Source of the DNA: Paenibacillus aceris
GTDB taxonomy: Bacteria; Bacillota; Bacilli; Paenibacillales; NBRC-103111
NCBI RefSeq assembly: GCF_017874035.1
Contig: NZ_JAGGKV010000007.1
Span: forward strand, 124,001 to 188,000
Direction of reading: 5' to 3'
DNA: 64,000 nt
The first letter of the stretch is position 1. Every line of letters starts with the position of its first letter. This document shows, one piece after another, positions 17,403 to 25,896 of the stretch. The notes beneath the pieces are model-generated. The model saw only the letters and a program-made list of their open reading frames with translations. It did no database searches and was not told where the DNA came from. A program made the position numbers and the translations under genes.

Positions 17403-18326
17403 ATGGATTTACAGGCATTTCTCATTACGTTTCGCGAAGCACTTGAAGCCATTCTTATTGTCGGTGTCATCCTTACCTACTTAACTCGTATTGACGCGAT
17501 TAAGTGGCATAAATGGGTGTGGGTCGGCGTGCTGCTGGCATTTATCGTTAGTTATGGTTTAGCCCTGGCTTTCCAGGTGTTACTAACCGGATTTGCCAGC
17601 ATGGGTAGTCAGAATTACATGAAAATCGGGATCATGCTAATCTCGTCCGGTCTTTTAACACATATGATTATGTTCATGGGCAAGCAAAGCAGTGAGCTGC
17701 AAGGGAAAGTTCAAAGCAAGGTTGCCCATATTCTGACCATTGGCGGCGCTATCAATATGGTTGTTCATTCCTTCCTGGTCGTTGTGCGTGAAGGGGTGGA
17801 AACGGTTTTCTTCTTCGCAGCGATTACAGGCGGCGACATTCAGAAAGCGCTTGAAAGCTGGGGGGCACTTTTCGGACTTATTCTAGCCATCGTGGTTGGG
17901 CTCCTTTTTTTCAAAGGAACTAAAAAGATTCGATTAGGCACTTTCTTCCGTATAACCGCTGTCTTTCTCATGATGATTTCTGCGGGACTGTTTGTTCAGG
18001 CTATTGGAATCATGCAGGATTTAGGGATCATGGGCAGTTTATATCAAACGGCAGGTCACCAAATCGGTGAAATCTATAATATTACGGCCTTTATGCCGGA
18101 GCATCCCATCGACGGTGTGCAATATCTCCGCGATTATGGGAAAGAGCCGTTGTTGAGCGGTCAAGTGGGCATCTTCTTTAAAGCATTCCTCGGCTATACG
18201 CAGAATCCATCACTGGAGGAGTTCGTTGGTTATTGGGGATACTACTTCTTGGTCTTCATCCTCCTAGCTGTACAGAAGAAGCGCCAGGAGCAGGTGCAAG
18301 AAAAGGATGATCGGGTTGCTGCCTAA
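17403..18326 (+). CDS. FTR1/EfeU-family high-affinity iron permease
   Basis: This 307-aa membrane protein carries the two REXXE iron-transport motifs of the FTR1 family, REALE at about residues 11-15 and REGVE near 130, in about seven transmembrane segments. The family moves oxidised iron across the membrane, classically coupled to an oxidase. The start is ATG 17403 behind AGGGGGCGG; the frame opens earlier at 17358. It is the only transporter in this Fur-controlled operon, and no EfeO or EfeB gene is nearby. A multicopper oxidase lies 5 kb away (23310-25421) in a separate unit. Confidence 0.92.
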   Translation: MDLQAFLITFREALEAILIVGVILTYLTRIDAIKWHKWVWVGVLLAFIVSYGLALAFQVLLTGFASMGSQNYMKIGIMLISSGLLTHMIMFMGKQSSELQGKVQSKVAHILTIGGAINMVVHSFLVVVREGVETVFFFAAITGGDIQKALESWGALFGLILAIVVGLLFFKGTKKIRLGTFFRITAVFLMMISAGLFVQAIGIMQDLGIMGSLYQTAGHQIGEIYNITAFMPEHPIDGVQYLRDYGKEPLLSGQVGIFFKAFLGYTQNPSLEEFVGYWGYYFLVFILLAVQKKRQEQVQEKDDRVAA

Positions 18327-18374
18327 CATTATCCGTGCAAATTGGAAACAACGAACAACAAGGAGCGAGGACAA

Positions 18375-19145
18375 ATGATGAGAATCGGTATAGTTGGCTA
18401 CGGGCATGTGGGAAAAGCAATCCACGCTTTATTTCCAAACGCTGCGGTGTATGATCTGCCTATGCAAATAGGGAGCGAAGCGGAATTAAATGATTGCGAG
18501 GTTGTTTTTATTTGTGTTCCAACTCCCTCGCTTCCTGATGGTCAATGTGATACTTCTATCGTAGAAGAGGTAATCTCATGGCTGACTGCCAAAGTGATCG
18601 TCATCCGGTCGACCGTTCCTGTAGGATTTACGGATGCAATGATGGAAAGAACAGGGAAAAGAATCGTGTTCCAGCCGGAATATTACGGGGAAACTGTCGA
18701 TCACCCATTCTCGGACTTGCGGCATAGGACATGGTTGACCCTCGGAGGACAATCCGCCGACATCCGTTTAGTAATCCGTGCTTATCAGCAGGTGTATAAT
18801 GCAGACGTCCGAATTCGGCAGACCGATGCCCGTACTGCGGAGCTGGCAAAGTATATGGAAAACTGCTTTCTGGCACTTAAAGTATCGTTCTGCAACGAGT
18901 TCTATGACATTGCCGGAGCACACGGTATTGATTACAATGAGCTGCGTGAGGTATGGCTGGAGGATCCAAGAATCGGACGGAGTCATACCTTTGTATATGA
19001 GGATAATCGCGGGTACGGCGGTAAATGCCTTCCTAAGGATGTCGGTGAGCTGATTCATATGGCAGACAGGCATAATGTTAACGCCGATCTCATGAAAGCT
19101 GTGCAGCGCAAAAATAGTTCCCTTCGCTCAAGCGGCGAGAGTTAA
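18375..19145 (+). CDS. Short UDP-glucose/GDP-mannose dehydrogenase-like protein
   Basis: This 256-aa protein has an N-terminal Rossmann fold (RIGIVGYGHVGKAI) and the central domain of UDP-sugar dehydrogenases, ending soon after GYGGKCLPKDVGEL, which contains the catalytic Cys of the family. Usual members have about 390-450 residues; the C-terminal sugar-nucleotide-binding domain is missing here, and the N-terminal domain is also compact. AAGGAGCGAGG at 18360-18370 selects ATG 18375. It is 48 bases downstream of FTR1, with a terminator behind it, so it is the last gene of the iron operon. Its reaction is uncertain: a uronate-forming dehydrogenase or a diverged NAD-binding relative. Confidence 0.75.
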   Translation: MMRIGIVGYGHVGKAIHALFPNAAVYDLPMQIGSEAELNDCEVVFICVPTPSLPDGQCDTSIVEEVISWLTAKVIVIRSTVPVGFTDAMMERTGKRIVFQPEYYGETVDHPFSDLRHRTWLTLGGQSADIRLVIRAYQQVYNADVRIRQTDARTAELAKYMENCFLALKVSFCNEFYDIAGAHGIDYNELREVWLEDPRIGRSHTFVYEDNRGYGGKCLPKDVGELIHMADRHNVNADLMKAVQRKNSSLRSSGES

Positions 19146-19149
19146 TAAG

Positions 19150-19196
19150 AAAAAGCCTCCAAGAGTCCACGCGATGTGGGTTTTTTGGGGCTTATT
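19150..19196. terminator. Bidirectional terminator
   Basis: AAGCCTCCAA pairs with TTGGGGCTT around a GC-containing loop, with A and T runs on either side, between the convergent dehydrogenase-like and beta-propeller genes. Confidence 0.75.
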
Positions 19197-19198
19197 TG

Positions 19199-20311
19199 TT
19201 AGCGTGAATCTTGAATGACTGTAATCGATCTTTCATTTCCAACATAGATCCGGTTGCTGCGCGTATTCAAGGTCATGTTCCCTGCGGAGAGCCCAGTGCG
19301 CAGCTTAACAAGCAGTGAATTTGTTAGCCCGTTATAGACGAACAAGTCACGGGTCTCCGAATCCCCGATATAAAAGCGGTTCGACAACGGATTGACGAGG
19401 AGCGAAGAGAAGGTGGGAATCGACAAGGAACGAATAATCGTATTCGTTTGTCCATTTATAACGTACAGCTTGCCCTTTCCTACCTGCTGCGCGCTTGTTA
19501 TATATATGCGATTCGTTAAGGGGTTTACGGCGATCTCGCTTTGGCGTCTTCCCAGTTGAATGGGGGTGCTTTTCCCTAAGGTAGAGCCGGATATAACGGA
19601 AGCAAAGCGGCTAAGGTTGTTAGCCACAAAAATCCGATTTGTTTGTGGGAGGATGCCCGGCGTAATTATCGGATTGCGGCCAACTTTAATTGTCTTGATC
19701 AAGCGCATCGTCAAGCCATTAATAACATGAACGGAATCTTTGCCTACATTTGTGACATAGATGCGGTTCGTTCGTTCATTAACGGCGACTAGTGCTGGCG
19801 ATCCGCCGACCTTTAAAGTTTGAAGGATACGGTTGGTGCCGCCGTCGATAATAACGATGGTTCCGCTTGTATTAGCAACATAAATGCGATTTCTTCCGCG
19901 ATGAATGGCGATGCCAAAAGGGTGCTCGCCAACAGACACGTTGGTGATCAATTTATTCGTAATACCACTGATCACAGAGACGGTGCCAGCGCGGAAGTTT
20001 GTTGCATAGACCCGGTTGGTGCGGGTGTTCACGGCCAGGAACGCGGTGCCATCGCCTGTCCCCACATTGCCGATTACTTGGTTGGTGTTGCCGTCCAGCA
20101 CACCTATTTGATTGTCGCTATGATCAAAATAGACGCGGCCTGTTACCGAATTGACGCGGATATCACCCACTTGATCAGCTACAGGTACAATCTTGAGTAC
20201 TCGCGGGTTATGGGTCTGGAGGATTCGGGCGGAATGTTCGGGCTGATGTGCTCCCACTGCCAGCCTCACCTGCGCTTTGGTTTGTAAAAGAGGTTTTGAG
20301 ACGTGAGTCAT
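19199..20311 (-). CDS. YncE/YVTN-type beta-propeller repeat protein
   Basis: This 370-aa protein consists of about seven repeats of roughly 43 residues built on the pattern AVNxxTNRIYVTN...VINGxTN, the YVTN/YncE beta-propeller signature. No signal peptide or membrane helix is seen, so it appears cytoplasmic or exported by another route. Such propellers act as binding scaffolds, and no active site is evident. The start is ATG 20311 with a weak GGAAG upstream. It is transcribed away from the amidohydrolase gene, with a 178-base shared upstream region. Confidence 0.85.
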   Translation of the reverse strand: MTHVSKPLLQTKAQVRLAVGAHQPEHSARILQTHNPRVLKIVPVADQVGDIRVNSVTGRVYFDHSDNQIGVLDGNTNQVIGNVGTGDGTAFLAVNTRTNRVYATNFRAGTVSVISGITNKLITNVSVGEHPFGIAIHRGRNRIYVANTSGTIVIIDGGTNRILQTLKVGGSPALVAVNERTNRIYVTNVGKDSVHVINGLTMRLIKTIKVGRNPIITPGILPQTNRIFVANNLSRFASVISGSTLGKSTPIQLGRRQSEIAVNPLTNRIYITSAQQVGKGKLYVINGQTNTIIRSLSIPTFSSLLVNPLSNRFYIGDSETRDLFVYNGLTNSLLVKLRTGLSAGNMTLNTRSNRIYVGNERSITVIQDSR

Positions 20312-20489
20312 TGGAGTCCACTTCCCTGTTCATGAATGTTTGCAATAGTATATGGCTGAAAGTAAATTTGGAAACTTGTTCACTGGAACCGAACATCCCA
20401 AACGCATGTGTTGTTTATATTTTACAACGTGGAGAGTATGGTATAATTTAGGAGGTTGAATTTGAAGGGGATTGAACAAAGGAGTGTCT

Positions 20490-21602
20490 ATGATACCTAG
20501 GATGACGGTGAAAACACTTGTAATTGTAAGCGCAGCATGCGTTGGTATTGGAGTTGGGATATGGCGTTTGGGATCGTTGGATGTCACGGATAGGACAAGC
20601 AAGCCGGCTGAAGCTCTATCTTCCCCGATAGCAACGGCAACAGTCGAAGCACTGCCATCGGCACCCGTGAGAAAGAGCTTTGACGATCTGCTCACGCAGT
20701 ATGGCCCAGTACCGCTGGCTGATGCGCATAACCATGATGCGAGTGATTTCAAGTATGATGGCATGCAAAGTATGTGGAAACGAGACGCAATGGATCGCGT
20801 TGTTCTCTTTGGAGATGTTTCGGAGTCAAGCGCTATTCGAACCGATGCCTATGCTTGGGAGGCTTATAAAGATAGGCCTGACTTCTTCGTGCCTTACTTC
20901 TCGGGCTTTGATCTGCACGATCCATCCAGTCTTGAGGTCGTGAGAAAAAATCTCGAACAAGGCTACTTTGGCCTTGGGGAAATTGCCGCAGCCTCCTATT
21001 ATTCGCCGGTTGTATCGAAAGTGGAATGGAAAGCAAAAGATCCCATGGACGGCTTCCTCCCGCAAATTTATGAACTTTGTGCCGAGTATCAAGCGCCGAT
21101 TCTGCTCCATATGGATCCTCCGAATGGCTTCGTTATTGATAAATTGGAAGAAGCTTTGGCTGCCCATCCGAAAACGACCTTTATTTTCGGCCATGCCAAC
21201 GCCTATAATTCACCTGAGAATATCAAGCTGCTATTAGAGAAGCATGATAATATTTATATGGACTTTTTTGCGGGCTTTACCGTGCTCAATCCGGAAAGCA
21301 CGAATCGGATCGAAGATTTCCTTCCCGTTATCAAACAATTCCCGGACAAGTTTATGCTGAGCACCGATTCCGGATTTGGACTTGCAAGCGAAGACGCGGC
21401 CATTGAAGCGATGTATCGTGTTTTGGATGCCATTAGTGATCCTGCACTGGTCAAGAAAGTGGCTTATGATAATTTAGATGCGATCCTCAGGAATGAGCCG
21501 GCAACCAAAACGCAGAAGGAAGCCATTCAGAAGCTGAACGCAGCGGTAGATGTTACGAAGCTTACTAAGCTGGAGGCTGGGAAGTTGTTGTGGGTGAAAT
21601 AA
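20490..21602 (+). CDS. Membrane-anchored or secreted amidohydrolase-family protein
   Basis: This 370-aa protein has an N-terminal hydrophobic segment (about residues 7-25) that anchors or exports it, a linker, then an amidohydrolase-related TIM barrel. Metal-binding marks are DAHNHD near 80, LLHMD, FGHAN and LSTDSGFGL (the last Asp). The family performs metal-dependent hydrolysis or decarboxylation; the substrate is unknown. AAAGGAG at 20478-20484 selects ATG 20490 over the TTG at 20472. TATAAT at 20442-20447 is the likely -10 box. A strong terminator follows. Confidence 0.8.
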   Translation: MIPRMTVKTLVIVSAACVGIGVGIWRLGSLDVTDRTSKPAEALSSPIATATVEALPSAPVRKSFDDLLTQYGPVPLADAHNHDASDFKYDGMQSMWKRDAMDRVVLFGDVSESSAIRTDAYAWEAYKDRPDFFVPYFSGFDLHDPSSLEVVRKNLEQGYFGLGEIAAASYYSPVVSKVEWKAKDPMDGFLPQIYELCAEYQAPILLHMDPPNGFVIDKLEEALAAHPKTTFIFGHANAYNSPENIKLLLEKHDNIYMDFFAGFTVLNPESTNRIEDFLPVIKQFPDKFMLSTDSGFGLASEDAAIEAMYRVLDAISDPALVKKVAYDNLDAILRNEPATKTQKEAIQKLNAAVDVTKLTKLEAGKLLWVK

Positions 21603-21668
21603 TGGGGTGCTTGTGAGGCAAAAATAGAGATTTGCTGATCTTACGCACTGATCGCTAAACCCAAAAGG

Positions 21669-21704
21669 ACCGTCAGGGGAAAATTTTCCCTGACGGTTTC
21701 TTTT
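21669..21704. terminator. Bidirectional terminator
   Basis: ACCGTCAGGG pairs with CCTGACGGT through a near-perfect stem, with T's on the plus side and A's at the other end. It serves the convergent amidohydrolase and deaminase genes. Confidence 0.85.
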
Positions 21705-21705
21705 G

Positions 21706-23046
21706 TTACCGCAGATTGGCGCGCTTCAGCAGCCGCTGTATCGAGCGATTTGCTTCAGGTAGGACAATGTCCTTGTCGATGGTCCGCATGATGCGATTTT
21801 CCATGACGATCCGACCGTTAATGATCGTCGTTTCTACATCGGCCCGTGTCGCGGAGTAGACGATGCGCGAGATCGGGTCCACGTCGAAGGACGGATACGT
21901 GTGGAAATTGACCAGATCGAGAATCGCTAAGTCGGCTTTCTTGCCGACTTCCAGGCTGCCGATCTCCTTCTCCATGCCGACCGCGCGGGCACCGCCGATA
22001 GTGGCCATGCGGAAGACCGTCTGCGCGTTCATCGACGTCGGTCCGTGTACGGGCTTCTGAATGAGCGCCGCCAAACGCATCTCGTTAAACATGTCGAGAT
22101 TGTTATTGCACGGCGCGCCATCGGCGCCAAGCGAGACGGAGATGTCGAGCTTCAGCATGTCGGGCGTCTCGGCAATACCTGAAGCCAGCTTCAGGTTGGA
22201 GCCGGGACAGTGGCTGACATGGACGCCGCGCTCATGGATGATGCGCTTCTCCTCGTCATCCAGCCAAATGCAGTGCGCCAGAATGAGGCGCTCATTCGCA
22301 AGGCCCAAGTGGTCGAGATAGACGACATTGCGCATGCCGGTCTCGGCCTGCACAATCTCGATCTCGCCGAGATTCTCTGAAGCGTGCGTGTGCACCTTCA
22401 CTTGGTACTGCTCCGACAGGCTGCGAACCTCACGCAGCAGCTCCTCCGTGCACGAGATGACGAATCGCGGTGAAAATGCGTATTGGATGCGGCCGCCGTC
22501 ATGACCGTTCCATTTTTCCAGCAAATCGACGCTTTGCTGAAGCGATTCGGACGTTTTCTCCTGCAGGGGAAATGGGACTTCATCGCCCTTGTCCATCATC
22601 ACTTTGCCTGACAATGCGCGGATTCCGCTGGATGCGATGGCTTGGAAAGCAAAGTCGGTATGATGCACCGTCTCCATATCCACGATGGTTGTCGTGCCGC
22701 TTTGAATCAACTCGCCGATCCCGAGCAAGGCGGAATAATAGATGGACTCCTCGTCGTGGGAGGCTTCCAACGGCCAGATCCGCTGTTTTAGCCAATCCAT
22801 CAGCTCCAGATCGTCCCCTTTGCCGCGGAATAGCGTTTGGCATAAATGAATATGCGTCTGCACGAAGCCGGGGATGACTGTACGGTTTTTAGCATCAATC
22901 ACCTTATCAACTTGTGCCGGATCCACATCCAAGTTAGGCCCTATTGCCTTGATCCTGTCGTCTTCAATGAGCATATCTCCGATGAAAATATCCCCGTCGC
23001 GGTTCATTGTTACTATTTCTGCATTTTTAATAAGGATAGTCGCCAT
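21706..23046 (-). CDS. Amidohydrolase of the Atz/Trz deaminase family, probably a guanine-responsive purine deaminase
   Basis: This 446-aa cytoplasmic enzyme belongs to the COG0402 family (guanine, S-adenosylhomocysteine and triazine deaminases). Metal ligands appear in PGFVQTHIHLCQTLFRG, VKVHTHASE, LILAHCIWL and SLGADGAPCNN. Of two close ATGs, the second (23046) is chosen because AGGAGG lies 9 bases upstream. A guanine-type riboswitch with an overlapping terminator lies in the leader, so its substrate is likely guanine or a related purine. That is an inference from regulation; the sequence alone does not separate guanine, 5'-deoxyadenosine or methylthioadenosine deaminases. Confidence 0.85.
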   Translation of the reverse strand: MATILIKNAEIVTMNRDGDIFIGDMLIEDDRIKAIGPNLDVDPAQVDKVIDAKNRTVIPGFVQTHIHLCQTLFRGKGDDLELMDWLKQRIWPLEASHDEESIYYSALLGIGELIQSGTTTIVDMETVHHTDFAFQAIASSGIRALSGKVMMDKGDEVPFPLQEKTSESLQQSVDLLEKWNGHDGGRIQYAFSPRFVISCTEELLREVRSLSEQYQVKVHTHASENLGEIEIVQAETGMRNVVYLDHLGLANERLILAHCIWLDDEEKRIIHERGVHVSHCPGSNLKLASGIAETPDMLKLDISVSLGADGAPCNNNLDMFNEMRLAALIQKPVHGPTSMNAQTVFRMATIGGARAVGMEKEIGSLEVGKKADLAILDLVNFHTYPSFDVDPISRIVYSATRADVETTIINGRIVMENRIMRTIDKDIVLPEANRSIQRLLKRANLR

Positions 23047-23092
23047 GGGCATAAACCTCCTGCTTCTGTTTATTGTATGACGTTAGGAACAC

Positions 23093-23143
23093 AAAAAAAC
23101 TAGCCACGAAAAATATGCAAATGCGCACATTCTTCGTAGCTAG
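23093..23143 (-). terminator. Riboswitch-controlled intrinsic terminator
   Basis: On the minus strand CTAGCTACGAA pairs with TTCGTGGCTAG (one G-U pair) around a 29-base loop and is followed by seven T's. The 5' arm is made of the P1 3' strand, J3/1 and part of the P3 3' strand of the aptamer, so aptamer and terminator exclude each other. Confidence 0.85.
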
Positions 23144-23196
23144 AAATTTACGGTTTCTAAGTAGAGACCCTTAATCCGATTATTAAGGTTATACGA
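23134..23196 (-). promoter_or_regulatory. Purine riboswitch aptamer, guanine type
   Basis: Read on the minus strand: P1 TCGT/ACGA, J1/2 ATAA, P2 CCTTAAT/ATTAAGG with loop AATCGG, J2/3 GTCTCTAC, P3 TTAGAAA/TTTCTAG with loop CCGTAAA, and J3/1 ending in CT. Both loop sequences and J2/3 are diagnostic of the purine class. The base equivalent to C74 of the xpt aptamer is C, which specifies guanine rather than adenine. It lies 88 bases before the deaminase start. Confidence 0.92.
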
Positions 23197-23309
23197 AAGT
23201 GAGTATTCAGTTCTTGTTGTTCCTGCTTACCTCTATCGTAGTCGGATGCTGCTTGTTTGTCAACGAGATGTCATGTATATTGACACACATCCTACATCCC
23301 CTCCCTCTT

Positions 23310-25421
23310 TTACTCCGGATGATTCTGCGTCCCGCTGCCCAGCGAATAAGGCGTTGTAATACCTTCATACATGAGGTGCATCGTCATGCCAGCCGCGGCA
23401 TGCACAAGGTTATGGCAGTGATCCATCCATAAACCTGGATTATTGGCGACAAAGGCGACTTCATACGTCTCTCCCGGCTGAACGTTTAGCGTATCGGACC
23501 ACCAAGGACTGCCGGTGGAAGGCTTGCCGTTGCGCGACAGGACAAGCACATGATGCCCATGTAAATGCATCGGGTGTTCGACATTCCCGCGGTTAATGAA
23601 GGTCGTTTTGACGAGATCTCCTTCCTTGACCATAAACATCGGCGTATTCGGGAATACTTCCCCATTCAATGTATAGAGGAAATCAAAGTTACGGTTAAAA
23701 ATACCGAGTTTATTGTCCAGAATTAAAGTAAACTCTCTGTCAAAGCGGCTACCCGCGTCAAAAGCCGTTGCAGCCGGGCTTCCGTATGCTAGGGGATCGA
23801 AGGGGACAGTCTGTGGAACCTCCGGGATGTCCCCTCTGCCATCGGAAGACATTAGAATGCCTCCATTGCGGTTTGCTCCAACATTCAGATATACGGGGCG
23901 CTCCGGCATCACGAATGTGATATCGTAACGGCCGCCGGTAGGCACAATCACGCGGGTATTGGTCAATACATCCGGCTTATTCAGATCTGTTCCATCAATG
24001 GACGCCACCTCAAAATGCGTACCGACGAGCGTATAGGTTTGATTCACCCAATCGTCTGTGTTAATGAGCCGCATACGGACAGGCGTTCCTGGAGCGATCG
24101 CCAAGCGTTCGAGTTGATCGGATGCGCCGATTGCAATCGAAGCGCCCTTCCAGCGATGCGTCATGACGGTAATGTCCCTCACCGGCTGTAAAGGTTCCGT
24201 CTTTGGCTCCACGATCAGCGCTCCGAAGAGTCCCATGCTTACGGCTTCGCGGGAGTCTTGGTGTGAATGGTACCAGAAGGTGCCCACCTGCTCGGCGCGG
24301 AAGCGGTACGTGTACGATTTACCCGGCATGACTGCATTTTGCGTGGCGCCGGCAACGCCATCCTCTGCATTCGGCACATCCAGACCATGCCAATGCGCCG
24401 TTACGCCCTGCTCGATATCTAGGTTAAGGAGCGTAACCTCGATCAACTCTCCCTCTTTCATCCGGAGCTCCGGTCCCGGAATTTGCCCGTTGTATGTCCA
24501 GGCATCGACCGTTTTGCCGGAGCTTAGCGTGACGGTTTTCTTCTGCGCGGACAGTGTAAAATGGCGATCCGGCGTCCCCTCGCGCGGACCTGTCAGGTCG
24601 GCGACCGAGATCATTTGGCCCGGGGAGGTGGTCATTGCAGCCATTCCACTATGGTTATGCTGACTCATGTCTGCGGGCGCCGCACCGCCATACTCATGCG
24701 TCCCGCTTGCCATGTCGATTTCGGCGGGCAGCTCGCTTTTGTCCATGGCATACGTAAAGAGGTAGTAGCCTGATGTTGCCAGCACAGCGAATACGCTGAG
24801 CATAGCTAAGCTGCGTTTCCAAAATGCAGGAGCTGTATAAGTTTCCATCCTGCTTACTTGCTGAAAGCGAATCCGGTGTCTCCACCAAAGTCCTGCCGTT
24901 GCCAGTACAAGGACGGCCAGCGGAACGGAAATATCGAGCCATTTGAAAGGCACTGGCGGAACTAAGGCGAAATAAAAGGAAGTTAACGCGGCGAGCGCCA
25001 TCATTTGAAAAGGAAGGACGAGGCTGGGGCTAGCGGCTTTCAGGTGTGCTGTCAAATCGGCGTGGACCGCCTGTTCCGTCTCGCCTGAGGCTTTCGTGAT
25101 CGAGCGAAGCTTGAGCAGTTTAGGCACAGATACAAACCAGATGGTTAAAAGTGGAAGAATAACCAGCGGAGCTTGGATAAGCACATGATCGATCCAGAAA
25201 GTAGCGGACATCGTTTGCTGCATCCAGGTGATAGCACCTAGAACAGCGGCGGCAGGGATGACCGGGAACCATGACCAGAACAGCAGCTTGCGTGTTTTGC
25301 GGTGCATGTGATCAATGCTGCGGCTATATAGCAGTCGGGAAGCTTTAACGCTTCCGATCCAGCTGAAAATGACGAGTAGTAAAGAGGCTGACAGTATGGT
25401 TTCAATGCTTAAGCTGTACAA
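23310..25421 (-). CDS. Membrane-anchored multicopper oxidase
   Basis: This 703-aa protein has about six transmembrane helices in residues 1-235, then three cupredoxin domains. Copper ligands are all visible: HWHGLD, WYHSHQDSR, HPMHLHGHH and WMDHCHNLVHAAAGM, which supply the type 1, 2 and 3 sites. A His/Met-rich segment lies near residues 250-275. Typical laccases lack the multi-helix N-terminus, so this is a membrane-fused form. It may oxidise copper(I), iron(II) or phenolics outside the cell. The start is TTG 25421, supported by AGGAGGG 8 bases upstream. Confidence 0.9.
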   Translation of the reverse strand: MYSLSIETILSASLLLVIFSWIGSVKASRLLYSRSIDHMHRKTRKLLFWSWFPVIPAAAVLGAITWMQQTMSATFWIDHVLIQAPLVILPLLTIWFVSVPKLLKLRSITKASGETEQAVHADLTAHLKAASPSLVLPFQMMALAALTSFYFALVPPVPFKWLDISVPLAVLVLATAGLWWRHRIRFQQVSRMETYTAPAFWKRSLAMLSVFAVLATSGYYLFTYAMDKSELPAEIDMASGTHEYGGAAPADMSQHNHSGMAAMTTSPGQMISVADLTGPREGTPDRHFTLSAQKKTVTLSSGKTVDAWTYNGQIPGPELRMKEGELIEVTLLNLDIEQGVTAHWHGLDVPNAEDGVAGATQNAVMPGKSYTYRFRAEQVGTFWYHSHQDSREAVSMGLFGALIVEPKTEPLQPVRDITVMTHRWKGASIAIGASDQLERLAIAPGTPVRMRLINTDDWVNQTYTLVGTHFEVASIDGTDLNKPDVLTNTRVIVPTGGRYDITFVMPERPVYLNVGANRNGGILMSSDGRGDIPEVPQTVPFDPLAYGSPAATAFDAGSRFDREFTLILDNKLGIFNRNFDFLYTLNGEVFPNTPMFMVKEGDLVKTTFINRGNVEHPMHLHGHHVLVLSRNGKPSTGSPWWSDTLNVQPGETYEVAFVANNPGLWMDHCHNLVHAAAGMTMHLMYEGITTPYSLGSGTQNHPE

Positions 25422-25605
25422 AATGAAAACCCTCCTAAGTGTTTTGCGATACCTTCAGTATAGAGACCTTGCCTTAAGCGGCAAACGGTCCAGGGACCAA
25501 GTGATACCTAGACTAAAGTTGGGGTAGTTTTACCTGAATAACCCGCCTGCTGTTTGCAGATAATGAATCCTGTTGTAATTTCTAATTGAAGAGGAGTGGG
25601 ATCAT

Positions 25606-25770
25606 ATGAAGCATATCGTTCGAGATCATGTTGCCAAAGAAGCGGGTATATCTGAATTCCAAGCCGAAAAAGCAGTCGATGCTGTCGTTGATTATTTCAA
25701 GACGAGGCTTAACGTCGAAGTTAACAATGAAATACAAGGCGTCTTATTTGGCGAGGATCGTCATGATTAA
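25606..25770 (+). CDS. Small acidic-helical protein of unknown function
   Basis: This 54-aa gene starts at ATG 25606 behind GAGGAG (25591-25596) and is followed directly by an intrinsic terminator. The product begins MKHIVRDHVAKEAG and ends LFGEDRHD. It predicts two amphipathic helices (about residues 3-14 and 18-36) and a short tail, with no signal peptide or cysteine. I do not recognise the family; a distant DUF2267-like helical unit is possible. It lies between the multicopper oxidase and the second cold-shock gene and appears to be its own transcription unit. Confidence 0.75.
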   Translation: MKHIVRDHVAKEAGISEFQAEKAVDAVVDYFKTRLNVEVNNEIQGVLFGEDRHD

Positions 25771-25793
25771 CTCCCGTAAGGGAGTTTTTTATT
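25771..25793 (+). terminator. Terminator of the small gene
   Basis: CTCCC-gtaa-GGGAG followed by six T's, immediately after the stop codon. Confidence 0.85.
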
Positions 25794-25840
25794 AACTTGC
25801 AGGTAAGCGATTTCAACAGCATGTAAGAATTGGAAATAGT

Positions 25841-25869
25841 TTGCGTTTTCAAAAGGGATATGTTATGAT
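25841..25869 (+). promoter_or_regulatory. Promoter of the second cold-shock gene
   Basis: TTGCGT (25841-25846), a 17-base spacer and TATGAT (25864-25869). The -35 resembles the TTGCAT of the first cold-shock gene. Confidence 0.75.
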
Positions 25870-25896
25870 GAATCCAATCGACAAAAAGAACCTGAA

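Noticed and set aside
23310..25421. Multicopper oxidase as direct partner of the FTR1 permease
   Set aside because: FTR1-oxidase coupling is known in fungi, but the gene is 5 kb away on the other strand with no Fur box seen, so only a loose link can be suggested.
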